From positions 925,001 through 989,000 of the forward strand of contig NW_020825332.1 in the NCBI RefSeq assembly GCF_003286085.1: a DNA stretch of 64,000 nucleotides. Direction: 5' to 3'. Position 1 is the stretch's first letter; the number at the start of each line of letters is the position of its first letter. The DNA comes from Drosophila persimilis. Its lineage: Eukaryota; Arthropoda; Insecta; Diptera; Drosophilidae. This document shows positions 22,225-33,474 of the stretch, piece after piece. The notes beneath the pieces were generated by a model, which was given only the letters and a program-made list of their open reading frames with translations, searched no databases and was not told the origin of the DNA. A program made the position numbers and the translations under genes.

Positions 22225-24741
22225 TCGCCGCACCGCCACTCTGACTGCTGAATGATCGCGAATGATGAATGAAAACTGAGAACAAGGAACGAAGAACGAA
22301 TAGGATGCTACAGATACGATACTGCTACTGCAAATCATGAATGATGATGGATGCTGTGATGTATGTGTGTATCGACTGCTGATTGCGATGCAAACTGCTG
22401 GATGGATATGCTACTCCCTCTGTTTATATTAGTGTTGATTATGTGTATATAAAAGATACAAGATACAATATCTAAATTGAAAATATGTCTCTGTAATGGA
22501 TACGCGCAGTGACGTCCGACTCTCGTCTAAATGAGGGCTTATTCGTGCAACCGCATAAAATATTTCCCTAAAGCGGGTGACATAATTAGCATGTAATCAC
22601 CATCAACCGAAAAAACCATTCGATACTTTAACGCTGACAGACCAGACAGACAAACCACACCACACCAGCAGAGACAGACATCGACAGACAGCTTTGGGAT
22701 GGGATGGATTGAATGGCACATTTCCCATGGCGACAATGGTGACACGTTGCCTCTTCATGTGGCAAGCAAATGCATTTGCTGTGTTATGCAAATCAGTGCA
22801 TAAGCACATGTGCTGCCTGCGGACTAGGTCTCTCCCTGGATGGAGATGGGGACGGGGGAGCAGAGGTGTTGGCCAAGCGAAGTGATAAATGGTTAATGCT
22901 GCCTGCCACTTCTGTTGCAAATGATTCGGTTTTGTAAGCACATCCTGAAGGCCTGAAGGGCTGGGCTGGCTACGCTGTTCAAGTTCAAATCTTTTGTGCT
23001 TTTGCAATTTACACAACTTTTTGCATAAGCAAATGCAAATTGCCCCAGGCACGAGTACGAGTACGAGTACGTGTATTTTTAACCCCACACAGCAAACACT
23101 GGTTCCGCTCAGCGATTATTCCCATTCAGAATCAACTGAATCGACAAACATTGCCATAAGAATAAGCTAATGAGAGTCGCAAGCATTTAATGTGACATAA
23201 ACATCAATTAGAAATTGCCAATTTGTAATAAATTTAATAGTTCATGGGTTCGGTAGTGGCGTAGAGGCGTAGTTAAGGGGGATCATTTGTGATTCACGAT
23301 CATGCTATTTATTCATTCCCATAGCTAAGAACTAAGCCTCTGTTTTATTTTTTTTTTTGTAATGCTTCCTTGTTTGGTGTATTAAAAACAAATCAAAATC
23401 AATATCAATCAAGTCTACAAGCTCGCCGTAACCCTGAAAAACTATTCGGTTTCTGTTTTGGGCTTGTCTTTTCATCGGTTAAATTAGCCGCAAATCGGTT
23501 ATTGTTTTGGGCAATTTCTGCTCGATTCCATGGTTCGCTGACCGGCAAACGAGGCAAGCAAAATAAAATAAATCAATAATTTATTTGGCAAGGTGACTGC
23601 GGTCTTTGAATGATTTCTCAGGCACGTGATTCGGTAGCTCGTTAAATGTACGCAAACAAATGGAGAAAAAGGTGAAGTGGAGACCCCGAGAGGAAGTGGT
23701 GGCACGGTCACACTAGCAGTGTTGGGCATTAGATGCTTGAGAACTGATTAAGAGTCGATTTTCTACATTTTCCATTGAACAAACCTTTTTCTGCTACATA
23801 AAAGCTTGAGCTTAAGATAAAGACCAGAAGCAGCAGGCATTTACAGAACACTTAATGCCACATCCATGTGAAAATATCTAACTATAGAATATGTTCTCGG
23901 TTTCTGTATTCCTCTATTCCTGACTGCTGGTACATCTTCCCCCTGCTGATACCCATGGCAACTATATATTATTAGGTACAATAATAGCTGCCGACTCTCG
24001 ATGACGACGGTGAAGCGATAAAAATGTGTCTGATGTGCAAGTGTCGCACTATTGCACAAGACAAACATCTGAGCCAATCTCTGGCGATTGGCTGAGCCCC
24101 GAGGCGAGTCCACTGGGACTGGCGAGGCACATTAATCACCGTTTCGCCAACTTGGGGACGTAATTTATGCAAGCCGAAAGTGCAAAGAGCAGGGAACCTA
24201 AACCAGAGTAAACCGACAAGCCGCCAAGCCGCTTTAGTCGATTCTTTTGAGACTCTCCTATTGCTAAGTAGATATTTTGCTTGAGTACGAGTATTTATTT
24301 GTCTGCTTAATTGTGAGACGTCTCATGCGTCTCATGCAACAGTGTCAAGTGTATGCCGTATAGCACGAACTGTGGCGTTGGGAGCTAGGAAGGGGTCTGC
24401 GACACTCGTAAAACATGTCTCGCCTCGCATTGCATTGCATAAATCATAAGGCGAAATCGAATAGCTTTGGAGTGGTGGCCAGTCAAGTGGGGGAGAACAG
24501 AACAGAACAGCCACTGGGAGAACCTGTACGAGCCGGCGGTGCATGTAAGACGAGAACTTGCCCCCGGAAGGGTTTGGATTGGTTTGCTTTGGCTTGTGCA
24601 TAGAGCGTGGACCGTGTTTGTTGCCTGTTGCAGTTGCCGGGCCAAATGCAGAGCAGAGTGCAGAGGCGTGCTGCTGGCTGATCTGATTCGATGGAGCGAC
24701 CCATTTAGAGAGCTTCGACTGCAGCGGTTCTGATTGTTTCG
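22225..24741. other. Intergenic, no gene seen
   Basis: Contains the 3 prime UTR of the preceding gene, a GAGTACGAGTAC run near 23050-23070 and a T-rich run at 23346-23358. No open frame with family resemblance or splice structure. Confidence 0.45.
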
Positions 24742-24749
24742 TATAAATA
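24742..24749 (+). promoter_or_regulatory. TATA box for the gene at 24806
   Basis: TATAAATA 64 bases before the start codon. Confidence 0.75.
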
Positions 24750-24805
24750 GGACAGTCGAGAGTGCAGTTCTATGTCAAATCGTTACAAACCATCGACACA
24801 ACAAA

Positions 24806-25152
24806 ATGTTCAAGCTGGTAAGTGGGAAAGGCTCTGAGAGGGAGGACTTACCATCTAATCTTTCATCTAATTTGTCCATTTGCAGTGTGTTTTCGTCGCT
24901 CTCCTTAGCCTGGCTGCTGCCGCCCCAGCTCCTGCTCCTGCTCCTGCTCCTGTCCCAGAACCAGCACCATCTGGTCTGTGGCCTGGCGGTCTGGTGGCAC
25001 CCGGAATCTGGGGACCGACCATCATCGGTGGACCCCATGTGGTGAGCGTTGTGCCCCATGCCATCTCCCATGCGGCCATCACTCAGGTACATCCTTCGCC
25101 GCTGGTCCTCAAGAGCGTCCATGGCATCCATGGCCCCGTTTTGATTGGTTAA
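24806..25152 (+). CDS. Divergent retinin-like secreted protein, 92 aa
   Basis: Exons 24806-24817 (MFKL) and 24886-25152 with GTAAGT donor and TTTGCAG acceptor. Signal peptide MFKLCVFVALLSLAAA, then a seven-step Ala-Pro run (APAPAPAPAPVPEPAP), Gly/Pro-rich sequence, and a degenerate core HAISHAAITQVHPSP in which the usual HQS is HAA. Promoter, exon layout and position identify it as a family member. It is the shortest and lacks the C-terminal repeats. AATAAA at 25347-25352 is the likely polyadenylation signal. Confidence 0.82.
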
Positions 25153-25695
25153 ACGGACACAGGTCTGCCACACATCACCCCCACTCCGCCATAGGCTCCT
25201 TCCACTCCTCAAACTCAAGCATTTTCCTGCGGAATATTTCACCAGTTTACGAGTATCCTGTCCACTGTTTATAAAGAAAGCAAACCAGCAAAGTTGAGAA
25301 AAAATAATTACAAAAAAATGTTTACAAACTAAAATACATTTCAAGCAATAAAATACCTACACATACTTGTTATGTATGTATATAGCGAGCGAAAATCAAT
25401 TGGTTTTCTCGGCTTAAAGGAACCATTATCGTCCAGCCCAAAAGTAAGCAACGAAAATCGCATCGAAGAGACGTGTAGATTTCATGTAGAACACATGTAG
25501 AATTTACATTAAATCGCGTATTCCGCTTCTATAGGAATACCAATTCGAAATCCCTATTTGTTGCATCAAACTGCTAGTACAGGACATTATATAATTAACT
25601 TGTTATGGACGAAACGAAAAACATTTATTGAAAAAAAAAAAAAACGTAAATATTCTATCACAATGAAGATTTCCAGGAGTGTGCAGAGAACTTCC
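25153..25695. other. Intergenic between convergent retinin-like genes
   Basis: 3 prime UTRs of the genes at 24806 and 25696, otherwise AT-rich. Poly-T/A near 25630-25644 contains the TTTATT (AATAAA on minus) used by the gene at 25696. No gene. Confidence 0.5.
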
Positions 25696-26134
25696 TTAAT
25701 GGTGCAGGGTGTAGGCCAGAGGAGCAGCATGATGGACCACGGGCACAGAGTGGACCAGAGGAGCAGCGTGAACGGTGTGGACGACAGGAGCAGCGTGGTG
25801 GACAACGGGCACGGAGTGAACGACGGGAGCAGCATGTACAGCCACGGCGGGAGAAGAGTGGATGGTGGTCTTCAGGACGGGAGCAACCACGGGCTGGATG
25901 TATGACTTGCTGTGCACCTGGGTGATGCTCTGATGGGAGACAGCCGAGGGTGCAGAGTGCACCACGGTTCCAACCTTGGCGAGGACGGGCGCATGCACCA
26001 CATGGTGGGTCTCGATCAGGCCAGCGCTCACAGAGGCGACGAGGAGGGCAACAATAGCAATCTTTTTGGGAAGGAGAAATGTTAATAGAGTTAAAGGAAG
26101 GTTTCTTCCAGAAGTAACTTACGAATTTGAACAT
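25696..26134 (-). CDS. Retinin-like secreted protein, 125 aa
   Basis: Exons complement(26123-26134), encoding MFKF, and complement(25696-26061). Signal peptide MFKFIAIVALLVASVSA, then GLIETHHVVHAPVLAKVGTV, SAPSAVSHQSITQVH, and His/Val/Pro repeats (AAPVVHSVPVVHH) ending LAYTLHH. It is the head-to-head twin of 26608-27071: the main exons are identical over roughly 200 bases, but the two introns share no obvious similarity. It lacks about ten residues present near the C terminus of the twin. Confidence 0.9.
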
Positions 26135-26229
26135 TTTGGAAGTTGATTTTGTGGTAGCTGTGACTGCTGCTTGTTTGCACGAGAAGATTCGATGGATAAC
26201 TGATGATGATTGGGAGCTCCAAACTCCGT

Positions 26230-26236
26230 TTTTATA
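26230..26236 (-). promoter_or_regulatory. TATA box for the gene at 25696-26134
   Basis: TATAAAA on the minus strand, 96 bases before the start codon. Confidence 0.75.
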
Positions 26237-26521
26237 GAACCAACCAAACTCCGCTCGAGTCGACGGCAATCAAAACATCGCTGACCTTCACTACACCCCA
26301 GCATAACCCGACTTCGTCTCCGAACAGATCGTGAGCCGAACCGACCTCAGCTCATTACGATTGCTGGTTGCTGCAGATCTCCGAAGTGCTGATACCCGAA
26401 TGCCGAAGTGGCTGTGGACTTGTCGGATGTCGAATGCGCCTCAAGGTGGACGACCTCGCCAGCAGCCGAAGCTGGTGGCTGGTCGCCGCTGTTTGAGCCC
26501 TTAGCAGGGGCTGGCGACTGC

Positions 26522-26528
26522 TATAAAA
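26522..26528 (+). promoter_or_regulatory. TATA box for the gene at 26608
   Basis: TATAAAA 86 bases before the start codon; a TCAGTC initiator-like element follows about 30 bases on. Confidence 0.78.
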
Positions 26529-26607
26529 GCTCTTCGTGCAGATCCCAACAGCATCAGTCATCTCTCTGAGTTTCCCCCAAAAACAACCACCCAAAAACCG
26601 ACTAAAA

Positions 26608-27071
26608 ATGTTCAAATTCGTGAGTAAATTGAAGATTTGGAAGCAACATCCATACTTAACCCACAATTCTCTTAGGTTGCCATCGTTGCCCTCCTCGTCG
26701 CCTCTGTGAGCGCTGGCCTGATCGAGACCCACCATGTGGTGCATGCGCCCGTCCTCGCCAAGGTTGGAACCGTGGTGCACTCTGCACCCTCGGCTGTCTC
26801 CCATCAGAGCATCACCCAGGTGCACAGCAAGTCATACATCCAGCCCGTGGTTGCTCCCGTCCTGAAGACCACCATCCACTCTTCTCCCGCCGTGGCTGTC
26901 CATGCTGCTCCCGTCGTTCACTCCGTGCCCGTTGTCCACCACGCTGCACCTGTCGTCCACACCGTTCACGCTGCTCCTGTGGTCCACTCTGTGCCTGTTG
27001 TGCACTCTGCTCCCCTCCTCAAGACTGTGGTGCATCATGCTGCCCCCCTGGCCTACACCCTGCATCATTAG
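26608..27071 (+). CDS. Retinin-like secreted protein, 135 aa
   Basis: Exons 26608-26619 (MFKF) and 26676-27071, with GTGAGT donor and CTTAG acceptor. Signal peptide MFKFVAIVALLVASVSA, then the same GLIETHHVVHAPVLAKVGTV / AVSHQSITQVH sequence as its twin, and His/Val/Pro repeats, including PVVHSAPLLKTVVHHAAP absent from the twin. Ends LAYTLHH. A long poly-T tract and AATAAA-type signals follow the stop. Same inferred structural role. Confidence 0.9.
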
Positions 27072-27701
27072 AATCTAAATTATTGTTTTTTTTTTTTTTT
27101 TTTTTTGTTAACCACTAAATGAGAAAACTAAATAAATCTACTGAAAGTATTATTCATCCTTAAATTTGTATGGTTTTTTATATGTTTATCCAAAAATAGA
27201 ATGGTTGTTAAAAGATGTACAGTGGAGAGCATGCATGGATACATTTTCAGCACTTTTCAGTTTAAAGGCCCTTAAATTGTTATAAAATCGATGCAATAAT
27301 AAAGAAAGAATATTCGTATGTTGCAAGCCAATATGTTGCAGCATGACGGTACCCCAAAGCACACAAAGTGTATCTGTATCTTAGAAATGGAAGAGCAGAT
27401 TGATTGACCTCTGTTTGATACGTTTAATCGGTATCACAGTAGAAAGAAAAATCCGTATTGAAAAGAAACAAATGCTGGCATACAAGTCGCTGATATAACA
27501 CAAATGGAAATTATCCTCCCATTCCTACAATCATTAAAGAGATGACCGAAAAGTTTTGCAACAGAGAACTCAAACCAGAAACCCTTGGACCCTCCAGAAG
27601 CCCGACAATATTCAATCTCTCAGATTTATGATAAATAATTTAAAACAATTTATTTAAGCAATAACAAAAGCAAACAACAATACACGGCTAATGGTTAATA
27701 A
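27072..27701. other. Intergenic, AT-rich
   Basis: Poly-T of about 20 bases just after the upstream gene, then AT-rich sequence with no gene. The final part is the 3 prime UTR of the minus-strand gene at 27702. Confidence 0.5.
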
Positions 27702-28003
27702 CTAATGCCCCAGCGTAAAATGGTTCCCATGGCGGCAAAGATTGGGCGCCAGAGGAGACACCGACAACGACATCGACATCGTGGACAGATCCCTCGTCAA
27801 ACTCTGGCCAAGGCTGAGCTCAGAACAGACTTGATTCACAGCAGGAAATGTCAGATTATAATGGATCTGATGGCAGGCCTGGACCAAAGCGAGGGCGACG
27901 ATAACCAAAGTGTACAGCAGCTATGGGTTTGTAGGGGAGCAAAATATGAGTAACGGGGGAGGGGGTCCATTTAAATTAAAGGGTAACTCACCATTCGATG
28001 CAT
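27702..28003 (-). CDS. Small secreted orphan protein, 76 aa
   Basis: Exons complement(27992-28003), encoding MHRM, and complement(27702-27920), with GTGAGT donor and CATAG acceptor. The N terminus MHRMLLYTLVIVALALVQAC is a strong signal peptide with a cysteine at its end; a CHQIHYN block, two further cysteines (NQVCSEL, NLCRHGN) and a Ser/Met-rich middle follow. The 12-nt first exon, short intron and TATA box are exactly those of the retinin-like genes, but there is no HQS core and no repeats. It may be a strongly diverged member or a new gene that uses the same promoter and exon 1 plan. No function recognised. Confidence 0.65.
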
Positions 28004-28097
28004 GTTGAAGCAATTGGGTATTGGATCTAGTCTTAGTTTGAATTTGCCACTGCGAAACTCCAGTAAGAACTCATAGCCCATCGAGGCCTACCACCCG

Positions 28098-28105
28098 TTT
28101 ATATA
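28098..28105 (-). promoter_or_regulatory. TATA box for the small secreted orphan
   Basis: TATATAAA on the minus strand, 95 bases before the start codon, the same spacing as in retinin-like genes. Confidence 0.7.
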
Positions 28106-30071
28106 CGAGTAAATAGTGCCAAAATGTCAAGCGAAAAATATGACAAATGATATGCTCTATTAGCCGAAGGTCTAACAACGGGCCTACATAGCCCATAGCC
28201 AATCACTGAATTGAACAGACTTGAATAGATAACACGACCTGTACAGATCAGTGATCCCTAGACACCAGACCTTTCTCTCTGTCTTCGGTTGTCCTGCAAA
28301 AGTTCGGCTCTTTCTTGGATAATTAATATGTAGTACATACCCCTACCCATATCCATACCCATATCCATACCCATACCCATACCCATAAAAGACACAAACA
28401 CTCCATAAAATTTGGATTTACGAGCACAACTCTTGAGGAAACAGAAATAATTTTCTGGCTATTCATTTTCCACATTACGACCCGATGCGATGCTTATCTT
28501 GAGTACGTGTAACTGTCGACTCAAGTCGAGCCCCGAAAAGCCCCAACAGCAACAACAACAAGACAAGCCAACACAAATTGTGGGTTAAATGCGCGTGGGG
28601 CTTGTCCAGTGGGTAACCTTGACATAGGGACCGACCGAATCTGCGTCTGTGACTCTGTCTGGAGTCTTTATCTGACACTCCAAAAGGGTACTTAACAGCT
28701 GCCGCCTTTGCTGCTGCTGCCTTTGCTGCTGCAGTTGGTAGCTGTAGAGCTGTACGGCCTTTCGGCCATGAATCACTTGAGCCACGCCACTCCGCAATCA
28801 TCAACTGGATCTGTCGATGTGTTGCAATCCAATTTGAATGCACATGGGGATGGATGGATACTGGTACATACTCGTATAATTTGTTTCGCTTTTGTTTATG
28901 CCCTTTTAATGAAGGGCACAGCATACGAGTATATCATTGTCGAGGGTTTCGGGAGTTCTGATTTGGGTCAAGCGTTGAGTGTTCAATGGGATGGTTATTA
29001 CTCGTACGACTGTTTGTTCTGGGAAGCATCCTTTGACTTAAAGTATTATGAATCATCTCTATTCAGAAGAAAATCGAGAAATGCTCTGCCATGAAGGCAA
29101 TACCGTCCATGGTGAGAGTTCTGACCTGTCTGTCTAGACGCAAAGCCTAAACATCGTCCCGTTATTTCGCAAGAACTTTGTCGTAACCTTTACCTGTTTT
29201 CCTGTTTCTCGTTCCTTAAGTGTCTCTTATCGATTGCACATTCCATTTATTCCTTCATTAGAGAGACGCAACTTAACCTAATCAAACGTTATGTGGTTAA
29301 AGGTCTGAACGTCACATAATTCAGTCGGAGCTTCCTTCAATTGATGAGGCACACCGCACAGCGAGAGACGCACGTCCTTTAGCAGCAGCGCCACAGAAGA
29401 AGGCAGGGGCAGAGGCGGAGGCAAATACAGAAGTCAGATACAGAAACAGAGGGTGGGGCGATTCCCTGAGAATTCTGTCATAAAACTGTCAACGGGATGT
29501 GAATGCAACTCAATTACGCACGCCAAACAGGATACACACCCCTCCTCGTACTCGCTGCGATGGAAAGACGCCACAGCAAAGACGAAGACGACGCTCCGCA
29601 AACGGAGGGCAAGTGCACGGATAAGCCGCAACCCACGCACTCTGCACTACCGAGTGCTCGAGTATGTTCACTCCCCCATCATTTGCGTAAGCGACCGCCG
29701 TCGCTAAGGCCAATTACTGGTTGGCCCCTTGTCGATTGATTGGGATGCCTTTTCTTTTCTTGTCTTGTCTGCAGCTTCCAGAATCCACTTCCTCACCCAC
29801 ACAAAAGGCACTGAGGCAAAGCGCAGGCAGAGCGCAGGCAGAGCGCAGGCAGAGCGAGCCTAGGTCACTAAATGAACTGCGTCTCCGATAGCCCCCTTAC
29901 TCAGAAGTAAGACTCAACCAAAGTCAGGGCCCAAATTCAAGCCCGATCCGAAACACACACAATATCTAAAACCCAAACCGGTTGCGGGGCTCAAGTTCAG
30001 GCTTCGAAGTACTTAGCGACAAACAATCGAAGCTGGGGCTGGGGCTGGGACTTGGGCTGAGGCTGGCCAAC
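28106..30071. other. Intergenic, about 2 kb
   Basis: No gene supported. Two short tandem repeats stand out: a CCATAC/CCATAT hexamer run at about 28344-28386, and a little over three copies of AGCGCAGGCAG at about 29820-29855. The open frame at 28475-28924 (minus) is Ala/Lys low complexity and not taken as real. Confidence 0.45.
28344..28386. repeat. Hexamer simple repeat CCATAC/CCATAT
   Basis: About seven degenerate copies of a six-base unit, alternating CCATAT and CCATAC. Confidence 0.8.
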
Positions 30072-30078
30072 TATAAAA
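30072..30078 (+). promoter_or_regulatory. TATA box for the gene at 30151
   Basis: TATAAAA 79 bases before the start codon. Confidence 0.78.
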
Positions 30079-30150
30079 GCCAGCACTTTGGCCCGTCATC
30101 ATCATCAGTTGCAATCGATTCACCCATCAAAGCACAAACCTCCTCCAAAA

Positions 30151-30701
30151 ATGTTCAAATTCGTAAGTCCATCAGGATATCTATCAGGGAATAGAACATG
30201 CATCCTAATACGAGTATTCAAACCTCTCGTGACCCACAGGTTGCCTTCTTTGCTCTTCTGGCCGTGGCTGCCGCTGCTCCTGGCCTCATCGCCGAGACGC
30301 ACTCGTACGTCCAGCCCGCGGTGCTGACCAAGACCGCCTATGTGGATCACAGCGCCTCCTCGGCCATCACCCACCAGAGCAACGTAAACCTGGTGCGCAA
30401 GGTGCCAGTGGCTCCAGTCGTCACCTATGCAGCCGCTCCTGTCGTCCACCAGACCGTCGTCCCGGCTGCTCCTTTGGTCAAGACCATCGTGCCTGCCGCC
30501 CCAGTGGTCCATACAGTGCATGCTGCTCCCCTGGTCAAGACCGTCGTCCCAGCTGCTCCCCTGCTCCACACTGTCCACTCTGCTCCTCTGGTCCACACAG
30601 TGCATTCTGCTCCCCTGGTGAAGACCGTCGTCCCAGCTGCTCCCCTGCTCCACACCGTCGTGGCCGGGTCCCCCGTTGTTTACTCCGCCTACCACAAGTG
30701 A
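30151..30701 (+). CDS. Retinin-like secreted protein, 157 aa
   Basis: Exons 30151-30162 (MFKF) and 30240-30701. Signal peptide [17 protein letters not shown], then PGLIAETHSYVQPAVLTKTA, a variant core SSAITHQSNVNLV, and at least eight repeats of the type [20 protein letters not shown], ending VVYSAYHK. The repeats are nearly perfect at the DNA level in places (GCTCCCCTGGT), so copy number is likely to vary between alleles. Structural extracellular role inferred. Confidence 0.9.
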
Positions 30702-32183
30702 ATCGATTGAAAGCGAGTTGATAAAGGATACTGTTATGTCTGAGGAGAACGTTGAGCGAATCGATTAAAACAAAAGTATTACAAGAAACTATTGTCTAAT
30801 ACCATTCTGGGGGAGAGGGCGGTACACTAAGAGGGGAAAGTGGCCCCACAAAGGTTTAAGAAATAATGGTAAGCAACTGTCAATATCTTGAAAAGATGTG
30901 AACCATTATGGAATATGGACTTGAAAGCAAAAAGCTATGGGGAAACAAAAAGTCGAATTTTGGTTCGGGCATGCAATTTAATCTTCATTTTTGGTAAACT
31001 CAGTATTAAAGCAGGGGCTTAAATAAGTCCCCAACAGAAAAATGTCCTTTAGGAACGACCAATCAGGGATGAGCCTGAATGATGTCAGACTTAGAAGCAT
31101 CCGAATGGCCACACCGCTGCCGACACGTTTTCTTTAAAAAATTAAAGGATTTGGAGACATCATTTTTACTTGACATTGATAGTGGCGATATCCACGCAAT
31201 TGATGGGTTGAAAAATTAATTGTTTCTTCAACTTTGTCATATCTAAAAAAATTTTTCTATGTTATGTTTCTACTTTTAGACATTAGTTCTTCAGTGGCAT
31301 TAATTCTCAACCAATTAAGCTACTAATCATTACAATTTTCCAAAGAATGTCAGAGGTACGAATTATTTAGTAAATCAAGCCCATTTTATATTACAGTCAG
31401 CAATCCTTGCTTACTACCTACCCATGTAGTATATTATTCCAATTTTAAAGACATCCCAATGTACAAAAGCAGGCTTAAGTGAGATTACGCAAACGTAATT
31501 CGAATTCTTTCATATATCATACCTTTATGTACGAGTTATACACCCTATAGTATTGAATTTTTTTGCCAACGTGCTTCGATAAAAAAATTAGCCACTGTAT
31601 GGTTTACAGTATGATGCGACGGAAGCCGAACTCCAGACCCGAACCCCATGGGACCCAATAGTCTGTGTTCGACGTGCGTTTAACGAACTGGCACATCTGT
31701 ATGGTTAGTGGTTTTGCCTTTCAATCGAGCTTGAAAAATATTTAGTCGAAGATTTGCACACAAATTATTAGCCGTAGGGGCATCTTTTTAATTATTTTTT
31801 AAAATTGATTTGCTCGTAACTTTGGTTTTTTTGATACCGTTTGCAGCATGACGATTAATGGTGATGAATAGTAATTAAGTAAAAATCATTCAAATTGACG
31901 GTAGTTGGTTGTGGAATAGGATATATTCCGATCCAATTAAGTATTTTGCTAATAAATGCACTGCTAAATTGAATAGGGATGGGAAAAAACTATCGATAAC
32001 ATACATGATACATATCAACAAATTCCGATAGGAGCCTGTCATCTGTCATTCACCGAAAATATGAAGAAAAAAATTATAACTATTCCTTCCCATGAAATGC
32101 ACTCACTTTACAATTGCAATTTTAACAATAAATTTATTCAAATAGCCAACAATCGAGTCAAAAAAAGATTTTCACGGAATTCT
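30702..32183. other. AT-rich intergenic, about 1.5 kb
   Basis: Clearly more AT-rich than its surroundings from about 30850 to 32060, with no gene and no recognisable transposon ends. It could be an old decayed insertion. TTTATT at 32133-32138 is the polyadenylation signal of the minus-strand gene at 32184. Confidence 0.45.
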
Positions 32184-32804
32184 TTAGTGATGGTAGACAT
32201 GGGTGACGGGGGCGGCGGCCACGGCGACCTTGACCACAGGCACCACTGGGGTGGCGATGGTCTTCAGAACGGGGGTGGCGATGATGGCCTTCTGGTGGAT
32301 CTGGACGTGGCTCTGGTGGGAGACGGCATGGGGCACGGCCTTGACGACGGGCACAGCAGCCACATGGTGGACGGCAGGGGCCACGTAGGTCTGATGAACG
32401 ACGGGAGCCACAGACTTGATCACTGGGACAGCATGGTGGACAGCGGGGGCGGCGACATAGGTCTGATGATGCACCACGGGAGACGGCACCACGGGGGCAA
32501 AGGTCTTGACCACAGGAACCACGGGAGCCACGTGCTTCACGACGGGAGTAATCACGGCCTGGTTGTGGAACTGGGTGAAGCTCTGGTGGGAGGTGGCCAC
32601 CGGGGCGCTGTGCACGACGGCTCCTACCTTCGTGACGACCGGAGCAGCGGCCACCACATGTCCGACATGGTGCTGCTCAACGAATCCTGGAGCAGCGGCG
32701 GCAATGGTGGCCAGGGCACAGATGGCAATCTGAAGTTTGGAGTGGAATTAGTGGAAGGATCCTCTTTGCCTCCATTGGAGCCAATTACTTACGAAGCGGA
32801 ACAT
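32184..32804 (-). CDS. Retinin-like secreted protein, 185 aa
   Basis: Exons complement(32793-32804), encoding MFRF, and complement(32184-32729). Signal peptide MFRFIAICALATIAAAAP, then GFVEQHHVGHVV, TKVGAVVHSAPVATSHQS, FTQFH, and long Val/His/Ala/Pro repeats. A second HQS-like motif, KAVPHAVSHQSHVQIHQKA, lies near the C terminus, so this protein holds two copies of the core. That suggests an internal duplication. It ends APVTHVYHH. The opposite strand holds a 265-codon antisense frame that is a composition artefact. Confidence 0.9.
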
Positions 32805-32901
32805 GGTGATTGGTGCTTGGGATTTGGTGTTTGCGTTTTGGGTTGGTGTTTGCTTTGAAGTCGACGAGTGACTGTTGCTGATGCTGTGGCGTGTCTACGG
32901 C

Positions 32902-32908
32902 TTTATAT
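32902..32908 (-). promoter_or_regulatory. TATA-like box for the gene at 32184-32804
   Basis: ATATAAA on the minus strand, about 98 bases before the start codon. Confidence 0.65.
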
Positions 32909-33474
32909 GGCCAAAACTGTTTGCCAGATTGTCCTTCAAGCGGGAGACTAACGAGCAATTGGCAAACTCGTTTGCTGAAATCTGTCCAGCATTGAACTTG
33001 AACCCCCCACCGACCGACCGACCGACCGACGCTAACCTAAACATCTGCGAATCCATAGACAATTACGAGTACGCGTAGAAATCAACTAGACAATCGATTA
33101 CCCATGGGCTGCAAAAGGTCTGACAATGGGGACTCGAATCATGGATACGACACTCACACGGCGCACAAACCACAGCAGACCTTCGCTGGCACTTGGGTTC
33201 AGGCCTCAGATGTGGCGAAGGTCCCTCGCTCCCTCCCTCTGTAGAAACCCAAAAGAGAGACGAATGGTGTCAAATAAAACAACATGAAATGCACATTTAA
33301 TTCCGCACAGAGAAAGATGAGAAGGCACCGACTACGCTCCATAAAAACGGTCAGCTCTACAGAGCATCCGTGCGACAGTTGGCTTCGCGACTGGACTCCG
33401 CTTAGATGCGGAAGCTCCGGGACAAGGAGGTGTCCGAGGTACGGGAGCGACTATTTCAAAAAAGGGGGCACTTA
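32909..33474. other. Intergenic
   Basis: No gene. A (CCGA)n run lies at about 33010-33031. The right part is the 3 prime UTR of the minus-strand gene at 33475. Confidence 0.5.

Larger units (their letters stand above)
26135..26607. promoter_or_regulatory. Shared upstream region of a divergent twin pair
   Basis: About 470 bases separate the start codons of the twins at 25696-26134 and 26608-27071. Each has a TATA box in it (26230-26236 minus, 26522-26528 plus). The interval probably carries control elements used by both genes (inference). Confidence 0.55.

Noticed and set aside
28475..28924. 149-codon minus-strand frame
   Set aside because: Low-complexity Ala/Lys and Leu stretches from CTG/GCT repeats; no promoter or splice pattern like the neighbours.
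32061..32858. 265-codon plus-strand frame over the retinin-like gene at 32184
   Set aside because: Antisense to a repetitive coding exon; the Gly/His/Asp-rich product is the mirror of the Val/His/Ala/Pro repeats.
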